From: Oppiella nova
Taxonomy: Eukaryota; Arthropoda; Arachnida; Sarcoptiformes; Oppiidae
Assembly: GCA_905397405.1 (NCBI GenBank)
Contig: CAJPVJ010000026.1
Span: 1 to 63,338, forward strand
Reading direction: 5' to 3'
Length of the DNA: 63,338 nucleotides
Notes under the pieces: generated by a model
The model's input: only the letters and a program-made list of their open reading frames with translations
Told to the model about the DNA's origin: nothing
The model's database searches: none
In this document: in pieces, positions 1-12,300 of the stretch
Layout: every line of letters starts with the position of its first letter
How positions within the stretch are numbered: the first letter of the stretch is position 1
Program-made: the position numbers and the translations under genes

Positions 1-58
1 AATATGAAGACATTAGTGGAATGGGAGAAGAATTTGTTTATCAATGGATCAGTTGTAG

Positions 59-157
59 ACAGAAGTGGACACCAGGAGATTGGTATCAAAGAATAGGTCC
101 AAAGAACTCATTGAACAAACATTGGATGCAATAAAATGGTTAACAAATGATTATTAG
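59..157 (+). CDS. Possible terminal exon of an upstream gene, weakly aminopeptidase-like (partial)
   Basis: An acceptor-like TTGTAG is followed by an open frame of 32 residues ending at TAG 155-157. The tail reads RSKELIEQTLDAIKWLTNDY. The pattern 'xxLExTxxxIKWLxxN' resembles the extreme C-terminus of M1 zinc aminopeptidases, but that resemblance is weak and rests on memory of the family. The rest of the gene would lie before the window. The competing frame starting at base 3 is also open to about 130, so the frame choice is uncertain. Confidence 0.25.
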   Translation, partial: TEVDTRRLVSKNRSKELIEQTLDAIKWLTNDY

Positions 158-489
158 TCTAAGCAACTGTAAAGTCTAATATGTTATAAATTTATTTTTA
201 ATTACACGTTTAGAAAATTGTTTTAAAATAAAAATTTTAATTTGATATAAATTACATTTCAAATAATGAATTAAATAAATGATTAAGAAACTATCAAAAC
301 AATTATGGAGTTATAAATATGACCACTAATTAGTATTAGTAACAAATCAATAATGAGAGTATGAGTTCAGTCCATAGAAATAGAATTCATTGTTAAAAGA
401 ATAGAGTATTTGATTCCATATAACGATTATTTAGTTAAACAAATCCTTAGAGTTTGCATTTAATTAACAATTTTGGATGAAAACTAAGC

Positions 490-1073
490 TTTGAAGTAGT
501 GTTTGAAAGCAATATGTATTGTATTGAAAACGGAGCCAAATGTGAGAATTATTATTGGAGTCAAAGTGACAGTGATATCGATATAATTGTTGAGATTCCG
601 GTTTTGGTTATAAATAGTAAAAAGTAGTGTTTGAAAGCAATATGTATTGTATTGAAAACGGAGCCAAATGTGAGAATTATTATTGGAGTCAAAGTGACAG
701 TGATATCGATATAATTGTTGAGATTCCGGTTTTGGTTATAAATAGTAAATCAGTGGAAGTGAAGATTAAATCCAATTCACTGACAGTCAAGATCTGTGTT
801 AATGGGGTTTGGATTACAAAAATAGACAATCAATTGGAGCATACGATACATTACAGTGAGTCTCAATGGACACTACATTCGGGTCAATACATACACATAT
901 CTCTGGAGAAAGTGACGAATCGGTGGTGGGATCGGCTTATCGTGGATGAGGTGCCACTCATTACTGGCCATAAGAATAGGGAAATCAGTTTTTGTGATCT
1001 CAATCAAGAGGAACGGCTGGTGATCGAGAAGCTGACGATTGAACAGAAAGACAAACAAAACAAAAAGTTATGA
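490..1073 (+). CDS. NudC domain-containing protein 3-like, C-terminal exon with CS domain, broken by a 128-bp duplication
   Basis: The protein read from 642 to 1073 contains a CS/p23-type fold. It runs from NGAKCENYYWSQSDSDIDI, through the strand with HSGQYIHISLEK, to RWWDRLIVDEVPLI, then a helical tail NQEERLVIEKLTIEQ. This order (NGA..NY.WSQ, W.L..G..+.+.L.K...WW..+..E) is the signature of NUDCD3/NudCL, a dynein-associated HSP90 co-chaperone. The usual final 40 or so residues of vertebrate NUDCD3 are absent. The N-terminal half must lie on upstream exons not found here. An acceptor near 489 (CTAAG) opens the frame 490 onward. A direct duplication (494-621 and 622-749) makes the first copy run into TAG at 625-627. 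Removing one copy restores one continuous exon, so the break is probably an assembly error. Confidence 0.75.
494..749. repeat. Perfect 128-bp direct duplication (copy A of seven with period 128)
   Basis: Bases 494-621 are repeated without change at 622-749. The repeat lies inside the NUDCD3-like coding exon and shifts its frame, because 128 is not a multiple of three. It can equally be written as a 127-mer, one A, and the same 127-mer. It shares its period with six other unrelated duplications in the window, which points to an assembly origin. Confidence 0.95.
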
Positions 1074-3397
1074 TAACTACTGAAATTTAGTTTCTACTTA
1101 AATATCTCTCATTATAAATATGAGTTTCAATTTGTAATTTTAATTAATTTTCATTTATTTGCTTAAATTATAATTTTATAAGTTATAAAATTTGTTTTTT
1201 GTTGCACTAATTAAACCAAAAAATTCAGACTAAATTTCATTATCAAATATATTTTATATATGTTTTATATATGTACAGAAAGTTATATTCCATATCTAGT
1301 AATAAAATTCAATTAAATTTTATGAACTCTTAAATAATTCAAAACAAAATTTTATATCCTATTAGCCGTATAGAGAAAAACTTAAAACTTTTAAAACGAA
1401 AAATAAATTGATTTGAAAGCAATTTTCATAAATTGAAAGCAGACTTAAAACCTTTAATAAGAAAAGTGAATGTGTTTTGTTGTCTGTTGTGGTCATTGAA
1501 TGCTTTTAGTCATAAAATGAAAGCCTTTTTCGTTGAAAGGATATTGAAATTGTCACAAAATAATAGCAAAATAATAACAGGTGTCAACCCATTAGAGGCT
1601 ACCAATTGTCTAAGTGATGGCCTGAGGGAAGGGTTGGCTTTAATTCTAAGCCATAAAATCTCTAATGCATTGAATTATATGAACTTAATTTGCTTGAAAG
1701 TCGTGATAACAGCCTAACAGTCGTCCCACTGTTTTCACATATAATTCTCATTGTCTAATGTAATCACAATTAACTGTTCATTCATTATAATAATATCACA
1801 AAGAAATTGAATTGTGTTTTTCATAATTGAAGAAAATGACGGTTTGTGAGCTATGAATACAAATGAGGTTTAAAATACTATATTTGCTGAACATTTCAAC
1901 TAAAAAACAAAATTATTATGAAAATCTGATTGATTTGTTCAGATTTAAACGTTATTTCAAATGCAATTATCATTATTTATAAGTTATATTTGACACACAG
2001 AATGGGTTTATGTAATTAGAAACTGATTAATAATATCTAAAATTTATGTAGTATTCAAATGCAATGTTTTCTAATAACAATGTGTCGACAAATTTATGGC
2101 TTTGCATTAAATATAAAATAACTAATCATATTTAGTCAATAAATATTTAACCAATACTATTTTGGATGTCAGTTTTTTCAAATTGCAGTTTTAATAATTA
2201 ATTTAGTGTTCGAAATTTCAAACGAGTTGAAAAATGCAAACGTTAATAAAAACTTTATAAACGCGTAAAAATCCTGTTTTAAATCATTTTTAAAACCAAA
2301 TATGATTTCAATATATCGCGTTTACATATATTAAGTTAATTTGAATTAAAATTACCGTCGACTCGGTACAGTAAAACCAGAATTTATGAATCGCGAGTGT
2401 ATTATAAATGAAGCGATTTGTGCATAACAAGTGAGACATTGGAGTAATAAATGATAATTTGATTCATTAAACAGAATAACTTAATTGTAATTCTGTTTTA
2501 TGAACGCATTGTAAATCATGTGTAATATTATAACTGCTCTGATATTAGCAAACATTTTCATTCAATGCTAGCTTTTGTAGACTAAACTTAAACGAATGGA
2601 AACCTCTTTATATAATCGAGACTTACTGTTACATTATCAATATATAAATCAAATTAATTGTAAACTCAACGCAAAAACAAACACAACTGATTGGATTGTA
2701 ACTTTTTCGCTACTTACCGACGATATTATCGTATCAAATTGTAACACACACTGAAATATCAGACATATCAGAGACCATTCACCTGTTCCTCTATTTCTCT
2801 ATTTATATGTTTGCCTCGACTTAAGAGAAGCCAACGATTGCGAGGGACCAGCCGTTTTGCACATACATTACAGGGCCTTATCTGCCAATTAAGTGACTTC
2901 TCGTCAAAAAAAATTATTATTCAAATCTCAATATGTTTTTAATTCCTATGAAATTATGAGAAAATTCATAAATAAATAAAACCATGAATTATAGCATTGA
3001 ATAACTCATATATTGTTAGTTTTGATTATTTTTCAAATTTATGTTTTACGATTTGACGCAAAAACTTATGGTTATGTTATAAAAATAGCATATTTTAAAC
3101 TTAAACATAGGATTGCAGTGTAAATAAAGACGATATGAAAAGTAAATATTGAATCTAATAGAAAATGTTTTGTTCAAAACAAAAGCCCAAAATCTTGTTC
3201 AACTAATAAGACATTATAAAACTTATTAATTCTCATTCTCTATGTATTAATCAATTGAAGCGATTGAACGATTGACAGCAGAATTGAATTTTAAGTATTA
3301 ACTAATCAAACAAATTCATTACAAGCAAACTCTTTTCTAACTTTTTAATAGATCCACAGATCGTTAAACCTTTTCGGATGAGAAGACAAAAATTGTT

Positions 3398-3408
3398 GAG
3401 AGAGAGAG

Positions 3409-3448
<40 letters not shown>
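3398..3448. repeat. (GA)n microsatellite
   Basis: An almost pure GA dinucleotide run of about 50 bp, interrupted once by a CT. Similar GA/CT runs recur through the window, for instance near 5680, 15612, 16644, 16903, 29359 and 57183. Such tracts are possible GAGA-factor targets, though nothing here shows binding. Confidence 0.9.
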
Positions 3449-3451
<3 letters not shown>

Positions 3452-4258
3452 CTTGTTGTTTGATTAGCATTCAAATGGTTAGAAATGACAATAAGTTAGT
3501 TTGTTTTGGAGCCGTAAAGTAGCGCTTCTTATCGTAAGAGAGAGCACAGGGAGTGAGAGGTAAAGAACGGAGGGTTTCGTGCGATAAGACAGAGGAGAGG
3601 CGATAGAGAGGCAAAAGTTATTGCAATGAATTTTGGGCCATATTTTGAGATGAATTAATGAAATTGTGGACTAAATATGTTGACTATTATTGGGATATTT
3701 GGTTATGAATGTTGTGATACATTAAGGAAATTGTTTATTGTATTTGAGAAATGATTGACTTGTGAGCGATCAAAGGGACCGCACAAACACTATTTTGATT
3801 TCGCTTATGTCATAGGTATAGGTGATTGGGAGACTGGCCAGGGATGATAGCTCAGGGCATTTCTATAGCTGTGATGATTTTAAGGAGTTCTGCCTATTTT
3901 GCCAAATAAGGCATTCATTGAAACACTTCTTCACTTTGTTTTTGGATGTTTTCTTTCATTCAATTTGTTTATGAGGTCTTTGAGTGCAATGAGTCTGAGT
4001 CTGGTTTTTGGTTTGGTTTACACAACACAGTCTGTGCTATGGTTTACACGTATGGATGCCTTAACTCTTGAGCACACATTTGGGATGCATTCAGGATTTG
4101 GTTGTATCGCCGCCCAGAAGCTTATGGATGTGTAGTGGAAATGGATGTATGTTACACACAAACCCTGACACACCTACACGACAACACAACCACAACCATA
4201 ACATCAACATAATGTCATAATATTATCAATCAATACGATAAATACGTGTCAACGTCCG

Positions 4259-4296
4259 TGACCTCCACGTGACCTTCCATGACCTCCACGTGACCT
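4259..4296. promoter_or_regulatory. Four nuclear-receptor half-sites (DR5-DR4-DR5) with two CACGTG E-boxes
   Basis: TGACCT, the complement of AGGTCA, occurs at 4259-4264, 4270-4275, 4280-4285 and 4291-4296. The spacings are 5, 4 and 5 bases. CACGTG palindromes sit in the 5-base spacers at 4266-4271 and 4287-4292. The array is a tandem of a unit of about 21 bp. AGGTCA direct repeats with spacing 4 or 5 are known sites for RXR/USP-type receptor heterodimers, and CACGTG binds bHLH factors. It lies about 2 kb upstream of the TCF start codon. Function is inferred from motif content only. Confidence 0.4.
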
Positions 4297-5678
4297 TCCA
4301 GTTACACCAGTGTTTGACGATGCCCGACAAACATTACTATTTAGTGAAGTATCAATTATATTTTGTTTATTACCTACGTTTGGAATTCACATTAAATACA
4401 ATTAGTACTTTCAAACCTTGTATTAGACACTAACACAACATTACATTTTCCAGCCAAACATCTCTCCAGTCAGTGGAGTGCAGGCATAACACCAGTGCCA
4501 GAGAGCCGGTGCTGGAGTGCCAGCCCATCCAACAGTCCTCCACAGCCAAAGCCAACTGAGTCTCGATGTGTTAAACAAGAAGAAGTACTGCAAGAACTGC
4601 CACAACGACTGCACGGATATAACGCTACAGAGAAATGAAGTTCACATTAGTTTTAAATGCAAAGTAGAGATAGAATTCATGAAAATAATTCACTATATCT
4701 TACAGTAAAGACAAACTGACAACACGGCTAAGGAAAGGGCATTAGTTAACAGGGATGAGAAGTAGGCGTCACCTCATAGTGCATGCGAAGGGCTCAGACT
4801 CTCTTCATCGTGACATTACATCTCTGATTAATTATAGTTAGCATCAGAATTAGCTGATCCCCACTACAGCCCCACTACAGCCCCACTCACAGCCCTATTG
4901 AGCCCCATCTCATCCCCACTGATTGCCAACTAACTCTCCATTTCATTACATTCTTCGCCCAAACATTACATTACAAACATATTCTGTTCACAGCTTTCGC
5001 ATTACTAAACACACTAACAGTTAATATTGAAATCAAAACACATTCCCATTAAACGCTGGCAAATGTTCCCTAAGCTTAGGTTTGATAAATCATAAAAATA
5101 CTTTTGAGACAACTTTCTCTCGCTCCTACCTATTTACGATTTGAATAAATATTTGAATAATCAATGCATTTATTAGAGTGTAAAATGAAAAAAGTTTTAT
5201 TCAATAAAAACATTTATTGTTTGAAAAGCAAAGCAAAAAAGTTTTATCTCTTTTGTTGAGACCATTCTTTATATCACATCTTCAGTAAGTATTTGTGAAA
5301 AGAAAAGTCAAATCTCTAAACAAAATCTTGAAATAATAAAAATACGGTTTTATAATAGTTGGCTCACAACAGGTATGTATAGATTAGGTATTTGTTGGTT
5401 ACAGTGAAAACAGTAATTGTGGAGCACGTGGTGGTGCCAAGTAGTCAAATAAATAACTCAATGTTATTTCAATGGGGGAGAGATTGTGAGAGAGAGAGAG
5501 AGAGAGTTCAGCGAAATTGAACGCAAATAAATAAACGCCAAAAGCCTTGAAAATCACAACTTTCTTAGTATGAGTTTCTTTGGCTCTCTTGTACTGATCC
5601 TATGGATCCTAAGGCTGTGCTGTGAGTGAAGACACTGTGAGGGCAGAGGCAGAGCACCAGCACTGCAGCGCTCATACA

Positions 5679-5710
<32 letters not shown>

Positions 5711-5799
5711 GAGTATTGCAGTGAATGTATGGAAAGCCTGGGGCTCTCTTTGGACTGGTTTTGTGTCTTGGATTCAGTGATTGGTTGGTCTCTCGCGGA

Positions 5800-6306
5800 G
5801 AGGAATGCGCTCTTCAGTCGTTTCAGTCGTTTTCAGTGCAGAGCTGTAGTCATGTTGTGATGTGTTATGTGTTGTAAAGTAAGTGTATATTCAGTCAAAA
5901 GTGAGTTGTGATGGTCTGGTGGGGCGACTCTTAGACTACTAGTAGTGCAGTGTTTGTGCGAACAGTGCTTACAATTCTGAAACGAATATGTGTTTTGTGT
6001 TACAGAGAGAGAGTCACAGAGAGTGCGAGTGAGTACTCGCTCTCTCGGCTCAGGCCTACTCTCCTTCTCTCTCTCGCTCTCTCTCTTGACTCAAGTGATC
6101 GTTTGTGCGCTCATCTCATCCACTATTAGGCTGAGCCGCACAGGCATACCATACCATACCATACCATACCCATAGCCTACACACCACACAACCAGCCATT
6201 GATTGCAGCATTTGTTGTGGAATTTACTACACCTTCAGAGCCGTAGTGACTGACAGTCTGTGCGCGAGTGAGCCGTCCGTACGGTAACGGCACCGACAGC
6301 CCAGTG
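5800..6306 (+). promoter_or_regulatory. Probable promoter/5' UTR of the TCF gene
   Basis: This stretch is less AT-rich than its surroundings. It has repeated TCAGT/TTCAGT initiator-like words near 5815-5840 and a possible UTR intron from donor AAA|GTAAGTG at 5879 to acceptor TTACAG at 6005. A (CATAC)n run lies at about 6144-6171, just before the coding start at 6307. Transcription start and UTR splicing are inferred. Confidence 0.4.
6144..6171. repeat. (CATAC)n short tandem repeat in the 5' UTR
   Basis: About five tandem copies of a CATAC/CCATA pentamer, about 140 bp before the TCF start codon. It is useful as a polymorphic marker, and no function is apparent. Confidence 0.8.
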
Positions 6307-9300
6307 ATGCCGCACGGCTCCGACGACTTGGCCTCCAGTGATGAACTCAAGGTCTTCAAGGATGAGGGCGAGGAGGAGAACCGGGTGGTCACCGAACACA
6401 ACCTCAATGATCTCAAATCTAGCCTTATTACTGAGGGGGAACAGGTAGGACATACACCTTACCATACTTTCCCGTACAATCCCTATGTATGCCAATGGGA
6501 TCCCAACGTAAATACCAAAGCACTTGCCATTCAAGTCAACACAAATGCATATGAAAACAATTCAATGCTTTCCAGGCTTTGAGAAAAATAAAAATTTTTT
6601 TGCCACTAATTATGCTATGAATGCAAACGCGGGCTACAAATGAGGGGATAAACCAAATGACCGGAAATATGAGGAGAGTATTACAGTATGTGCTAAAAAG
6701 TTTGTACAAAGTTTTGTCAGATGTGGCGATGGTGTAGGCGCTGTCCTACCACACCATCCTTTGTATGGTGTATTTGGCGACAATTAGTCACAAATGTCTG
6801 AATATTATGATTGCATTTCATTTGTACACATATTATAGTCTCCACGGATTCTTATCGCTAGAAATCTGTTTATAAGATATGATGAGTATATGTGCTCTGA
6901 ATATAATGGCATTCAATACCTGACATATCGCACGTCTATACCCACACACCTCTCACTCAAACAAATCAGTCATTTATTTCAATAATATTAGTGTCTGTAT
7001 TGAATGAATGTGTGATTCTTTGGTTAACCGATTCTGTAATGACTGTAACGCTATGTTTGCTGTTCATATGCATCGGTTTTCCAATGCATGATATGTTGTA
7101 CACAGACTTGTGTTTAATGAGTGCACAAAACAAAGAGTCGATTCACAGAATATTATTCAAATGAATTGAAGACATGGTTTCAGTGTTTGTTTGAGTTGTT
7201 AATTATGGGAATATAAATAAATTGACACATTTGGCGACTCCTTCCACTCCCTTTCCTTTACCACTCACTGTAAGACCCATAAGCCTGTGTAGTGTTAGTA
7301 CAGTACTAGACATTAGCTCCAAGTGCTCTCTATTATTAACATTTGCAGCAAAAGTTGTTGTATTTATCGATAAAATTAGACTTAAGTTAATGTGAGTTAA
7401 GATATTAACTTTGGTTTATCTTTTAATGTTTTATAAGCAATATTTACTTTAATCTCTGGTAATGCCATTAGATTCTGGTTAGGGGTTATCCACACAAAGG
7501 AGTCCATTGAGGGCGGGGGAGGGCAGGGGTCTCACTAAATGGACGTCCATTATCTCGTATGAAAAGCTTGAAATCACATGAAGTTTTCGTTAATGAAAAC
7601 ATTTTGTGATTTATAGCACAAGTCGTCGTCGATATACAGTATAAAAGTATTTCATGCGATAACCGATTGGCGAGAAGTAATGACTCAAATAAATGTCTCC
7701 TTTTATTTGAATTTAATTGTGAAATTGTTTTGGGGGTCCCGTAGGTGGGGGTGAGCCTTAAAAAATTGAATTTAAGCGAAACGATTGTGCGAATAGATTT
7801 GTTGGGGTAGTTGTGATGGTTTTGTGTGTTGGGAAGTGGCCGTCCATTATAGAGATGGCTCCTTAAGACACATCCCATTTGTTTTGGGAGAGAACGTGAC
7901 CAACAGTGCAGACAAAGGCATCCCTTATAGCGAAGGCTCCAGCGCTCCGCCACTCACTTCGGCTATGGCTATGGCTATGGCTATAGCTCCTTAAGACACA
8001 TCCCATTTGTTTTGGGAGAGAACGTGACCAACAGTGCAGACAAAGGCATCCCTTATAGCGAAGGCTCCAGCGCTCCGCCACTCACTTCGGCTATGGCTAT
8101 GGCTATGGCTATGGCTATAGCTATGGCTATAGCTGTTGGATGTGATGGCTGTATGGCTATGACCGATACGAAAACGACAGTCAAAGAGTCGAGTTGTGGT
8201 CGTGGCCCAGATGTGAACAACACCACCACGTGTGTCCGTTGTCGGTCACGACCTCAAACCCAATTGACTTGAGACCATACACACGTTGACTTTCTTAACA
8301 AGCAGGCGTGGTATTCAAAGTTTGTGTGTTCAACAAGACCAGAGAATGTTAGGCATTTCCATTCCCCAACCATCCCCACCCCAACCCCCCAACACACACA
8401 CATGCAAACACACTGTGGATGTATAAGCCGTATGAGCTGTTCTTCCACCTCAAATCCCAAACCCAACTCCAGTCTCAAGTCGTTAGTGTCCGGAGTAGTG
8501 GAGAAATTCACACAACAATAGGTTTTGTTACTTCGAGTCAAACTAATATTTCATGCCTATTGTGTTGCACCACAACCTGTATAATAGCGCTGCCACTCCG
8601 CCTGTCCTTTGTGGAGGTGGGTGTCAGCACTCATGAATTCTGGACCCAGTAATCAGTCATTAAATCTGTGAAAAAACCTTAGAGAGAGAGAAATCTCTCT
8701 CTCCTTCTGATAGCCAATCGACTCGTAATCATAACATTTAGATTGCGATTGAAATCAAATCCACAATCATTTGTAGCGCAACAGAGAGCGAGAAGTTTTT
8801 CTTTGCAAATATTTTTTGGCAAATCATAAAAAATTTATACTCTTTTACTCTCTCTTCAGAAAATGATAGAAATCGAGTCAAAAGAGCGTTCAGTTCAGCA
8901 CTTAATCCTTGAAATAATTTTCATGTGAGAGAGAGAGGCTCCAAGAGCTGACAAAAATGAATTGTGACTTCGAGTTAAGAAAAATGTTAAACTGCTTTTC
9001 GAGTTAAATATTTTTATTAGAAATAAGTTTCGTAAAAAAATATATTTAAAAATCTAACGATAAAAATAACGACCATTTCGTTTCAGTTAGTGTGTGAGAG
9101 TAATGAAGGGTTTGTTTGTTTGAATTCAATTAAATCTTTCGATTTCTCTCTCATTTCAAACGAGAAATTCCCTTCAATTAAGTCAATGAGAGAAATGTTT
9201 TTTTTTCTGGAATTAAGTCTTTAGTAAAACTTTCAAAATTCTTGTCTTTATGTTATTTCGTTAGAGAGAAAGCTTTTCGTTTGACTCGTTTTTATGTGTT

Positions 9301-12300
9301 TGTGATTTGCATCTAATTATATTATGTATTGTAATCAAAGTGTTGAATGTTTTGTTTTTTAATAATTGAGTGTAAAATAAACACAGTATAACGTAAGCTA
9401 TATTTAATTAATAAAACAAATATTTAATGAATTACGCCATTAAGTTATGTAACAAATAATTGAGTCGTTGTTTGCCATCAAATGACAGGTCGTTTTAGGC
9501 GGCAATTCTTTGAACATCACTATAAAGGGGACAACTTTTTGGTCTCTTGGGGGAGGTGTGAGGCATATAATACAGTGCCGTATAATAGAGGAGTAATTCC
9601 AGGGCACTCTTATTGATGTAATGCATAATAAAAACATACGAAAAGTGTTCGCAATTGAAGCTGAATTCTGGTTATAGATTGACAAAAGTGACAAAATTCT
9701 TAACAATGAATTCGTGAATAAATTGTGAATTTCGGATGAATAGGGCGATAGATATGATTGTCGTATTCAATGGTTTAGATATTCGGTGAATGGTGTCTAA
9801 TATAAGGTATACATTATATGCGCGTATGAGTTGTGCCAACAAATCACTCCTCTTTTTCGCACTTCCATTGGTCGACAAAATAATCGATTGACGTATAAAA
9901 CTGTTTTGACTTACATTAGGTCTCCGTTTTAGATCCCATTCCCGACTCATTCTTCGCCTATCAAATGCTGAGCTGCGCTCTAATCATCGATTCATCACTT
10001 CATGAGACTCTCATCTTATTATATCTCTCGCTGTACAGTATACACTGTATACCTTTTATATACTGTATATATCCTGCGATTTTTGTGTCTCGAAAATTAT
10101 TATACACTTTTGAAAAATATATTGCTCTCAAAAATCGCGTCAATTGTTGGTTCAAAGTCTATCGCTAAACACACAAACTCTGAGAGCGAAGACATTAGTA
10201 ATAATACCCTCAATAGATATAACTCACTGGAATGGAGGCCAGAGCTTGTTTTGAGTTGTTTTATAACTAGTGGTCACAGAAATCACAAATTGCTTTTACA
10301 GACATGAGATTCATAAATAATTCAGACCAACGAGAGCTAACATACATTAGCCATATATTCGGTAAATATTTGTTAGCATTCAATAAGTGAATTTCATAAC
10401 TTGTTTTATAACAACAAAGTACAAGGAATTTCTTTCTCCCAAAGATTATACAATAAGTTATTTTCTCCTTATATAACAAAAACCATTCAAAAACCACTAC
10501 TCAGAAGCCATTGACTAAAAACAAATACTCTATATATTAATAAAATACATATACTATCCGTCCATCTCTTAAATAATTAATTGCATAATACATATCTGTG
10601 TACATATAGTGCCATAAAGGTATATACCGATTTACAACTAATTATTATAGAGTATATTTTTCTTTATAAATACACCTTTAATTATTTTCATCGAATCTAC
10701 CCTGATAATCGTAAGCCTCGGATCGATATAATGGTTCTCTAAATTTACCGGATACATATTTTGTACATTTTCATCACTTAATACATTTGTTTAGACATTT
10801 TTCTCAACGACTGAAAACATAATCTCTCTTTTCTTTGCTCTTTATTTGGTTGAAGAGATCTGTTGAAGAAAAAGCAGTTTTGCCCTCTTTTTTGATGCTT
10901 TTTTGCTGTAATTCAGGCGAACCTGGAGTACGAGTGGAGAGTGGAGTCGGCGGTAATAATAATGTCAGTAATACCTGCTTTTTGGTGATAACGCCATTGG
11001 ATTCTTAAGTTACTACACATTTGAAAAACACTTATTATATGCTTTGCTCACAAGTATTGTACACACAATGGTGTGCCAAAACCATAACACATATACTACA
11101 CACTGCTCATTCACTAATACATAATTTATAGGCATTTTCGTAGGGAAACCTCAAATTTTAGTCCATTTTGATTAGCTTTTATAAAAAGCGTTAAATAAGA
11201 ATATCGTTATTAAGTTTTGTTTATTATATGTTATTATTATAATAAATGCCTTTTTATACCCTTTAAATATATAGATAATAAGTCGACGAAACTATCTTTA
11301 TATTCATCTTTTGTACCAAAATATAGCCTACAATACACTCCGTGCGAGAAGTTATCGATAATTCATAGAAATCTAATAAAAAGGACAAAAAATGTTTTCT
11401 CAGTTTTGGTTTCAAAATATTTATTATCTATTTTGAGAAGAAATTGCAATTTTTATATAATGCTTAGCCTTTAAAAAATATGGTATCATATCATATATGT
11501 GTATAAGAAATAAATGCAATAAATCTCTTCATTAATCGATTGGTTATCAATTGTCAACAGCACTAAAAGAGTCGCGAAATTGTTTTTAACCGGATTTTAA
11601 TGTGTTTAAAGTATTTTTTATTTTATTTATTATATTGAGATAGAGTTCTCTAAACTAAATATTTATTTTAATAAATATATGAATTTATATCATATATTAA
11701 TGATTATTATTATTACTCCTTTTAAAAAATCATTACAACAACCCATAAAAATTCCATTGAATTCTTTAATACATAAGAAAACCTTTTTATTTATTAATAA
11801 TTCAAAAATTTTTCTTTAACACAATTTTCAACTTTTTTGTTGCTGTTGTTGAATCCCTTAATGATTAATAACTTGTTTTAATAATATAGTTTGCATCCGA
11901 AAGGCTATTATTAAGGCTATTATTTGAAAATAATAATGAGTTAAGTGTTAAGCGAAACAAAATAGTTGTTGAAAAAACATATTTAATTACGAGTAATGAG
12001 TGCCGATAAGGAATGGCATATATATTGCGGGATAAGAGGGCATAGAAATGAATGTAAAAATTTCATTTAATTTCTATTTTCTGCGAATAAATGATAATTG
12101 AATGCTTTGTTGTGTCGAAAGTTAATCCAATGATTGAAATAATAATCAATTATCTGAATAACTGTTGGTTTCGTATGAATTTGAGCGCCAGTAGTGTCTC
12201 TATTGTCTGCTCATAGCTGTTGTGTTTCGCTAGTGATAGATGAGCTCCGGTAGTAGTAAATGCCGTCAAACGTCAACCAATTACATCGACTTGTGTGCTG

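Larger units (their letters stand above)
1074..5800. other. Long AT-rich intergenic region
   Basis: No convincing gene was found. Open frames here (for example 1433-1717, 3899-4135, 4517-4708) lack splice context, domain signal or typical coding composition. The stretch contains a (GA)n tract near 3398-3448, a cluster of nuclear-receptor half-sites at 4259-4296, and a short purine-rich tract near 5487-5506. It presumably holds the 3' end of the NUDCD3-like gene and upstream regulatory DNA of the TCF gene. Confidence 0.6.

Noticed and set aside
1433-1717. 94-codon open frame after the NUDCD3-like gene
   Set aside because: It is AT-rich, has no ATG at the listed start, and shows no domain or splice context.
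3899-4135. 78-codon hydrophobic open frame
   Set aside because: It begins with a non-ATG codon and its composition is that of the flanking DNA; nothing supports translation.
8012-8272. 86-codon frame with Ala-Met repeats
   Set aside because: The repeat is translation of the GGCTAT hexamer microsatellite, and the frame starts in duplicated sequence.
10025-10070. Palindromic TATACTGTATA words
   Set aside because: Short AT-rich inverted repeats of this kind are frequent across the window and no mobile-element ends accompany them.
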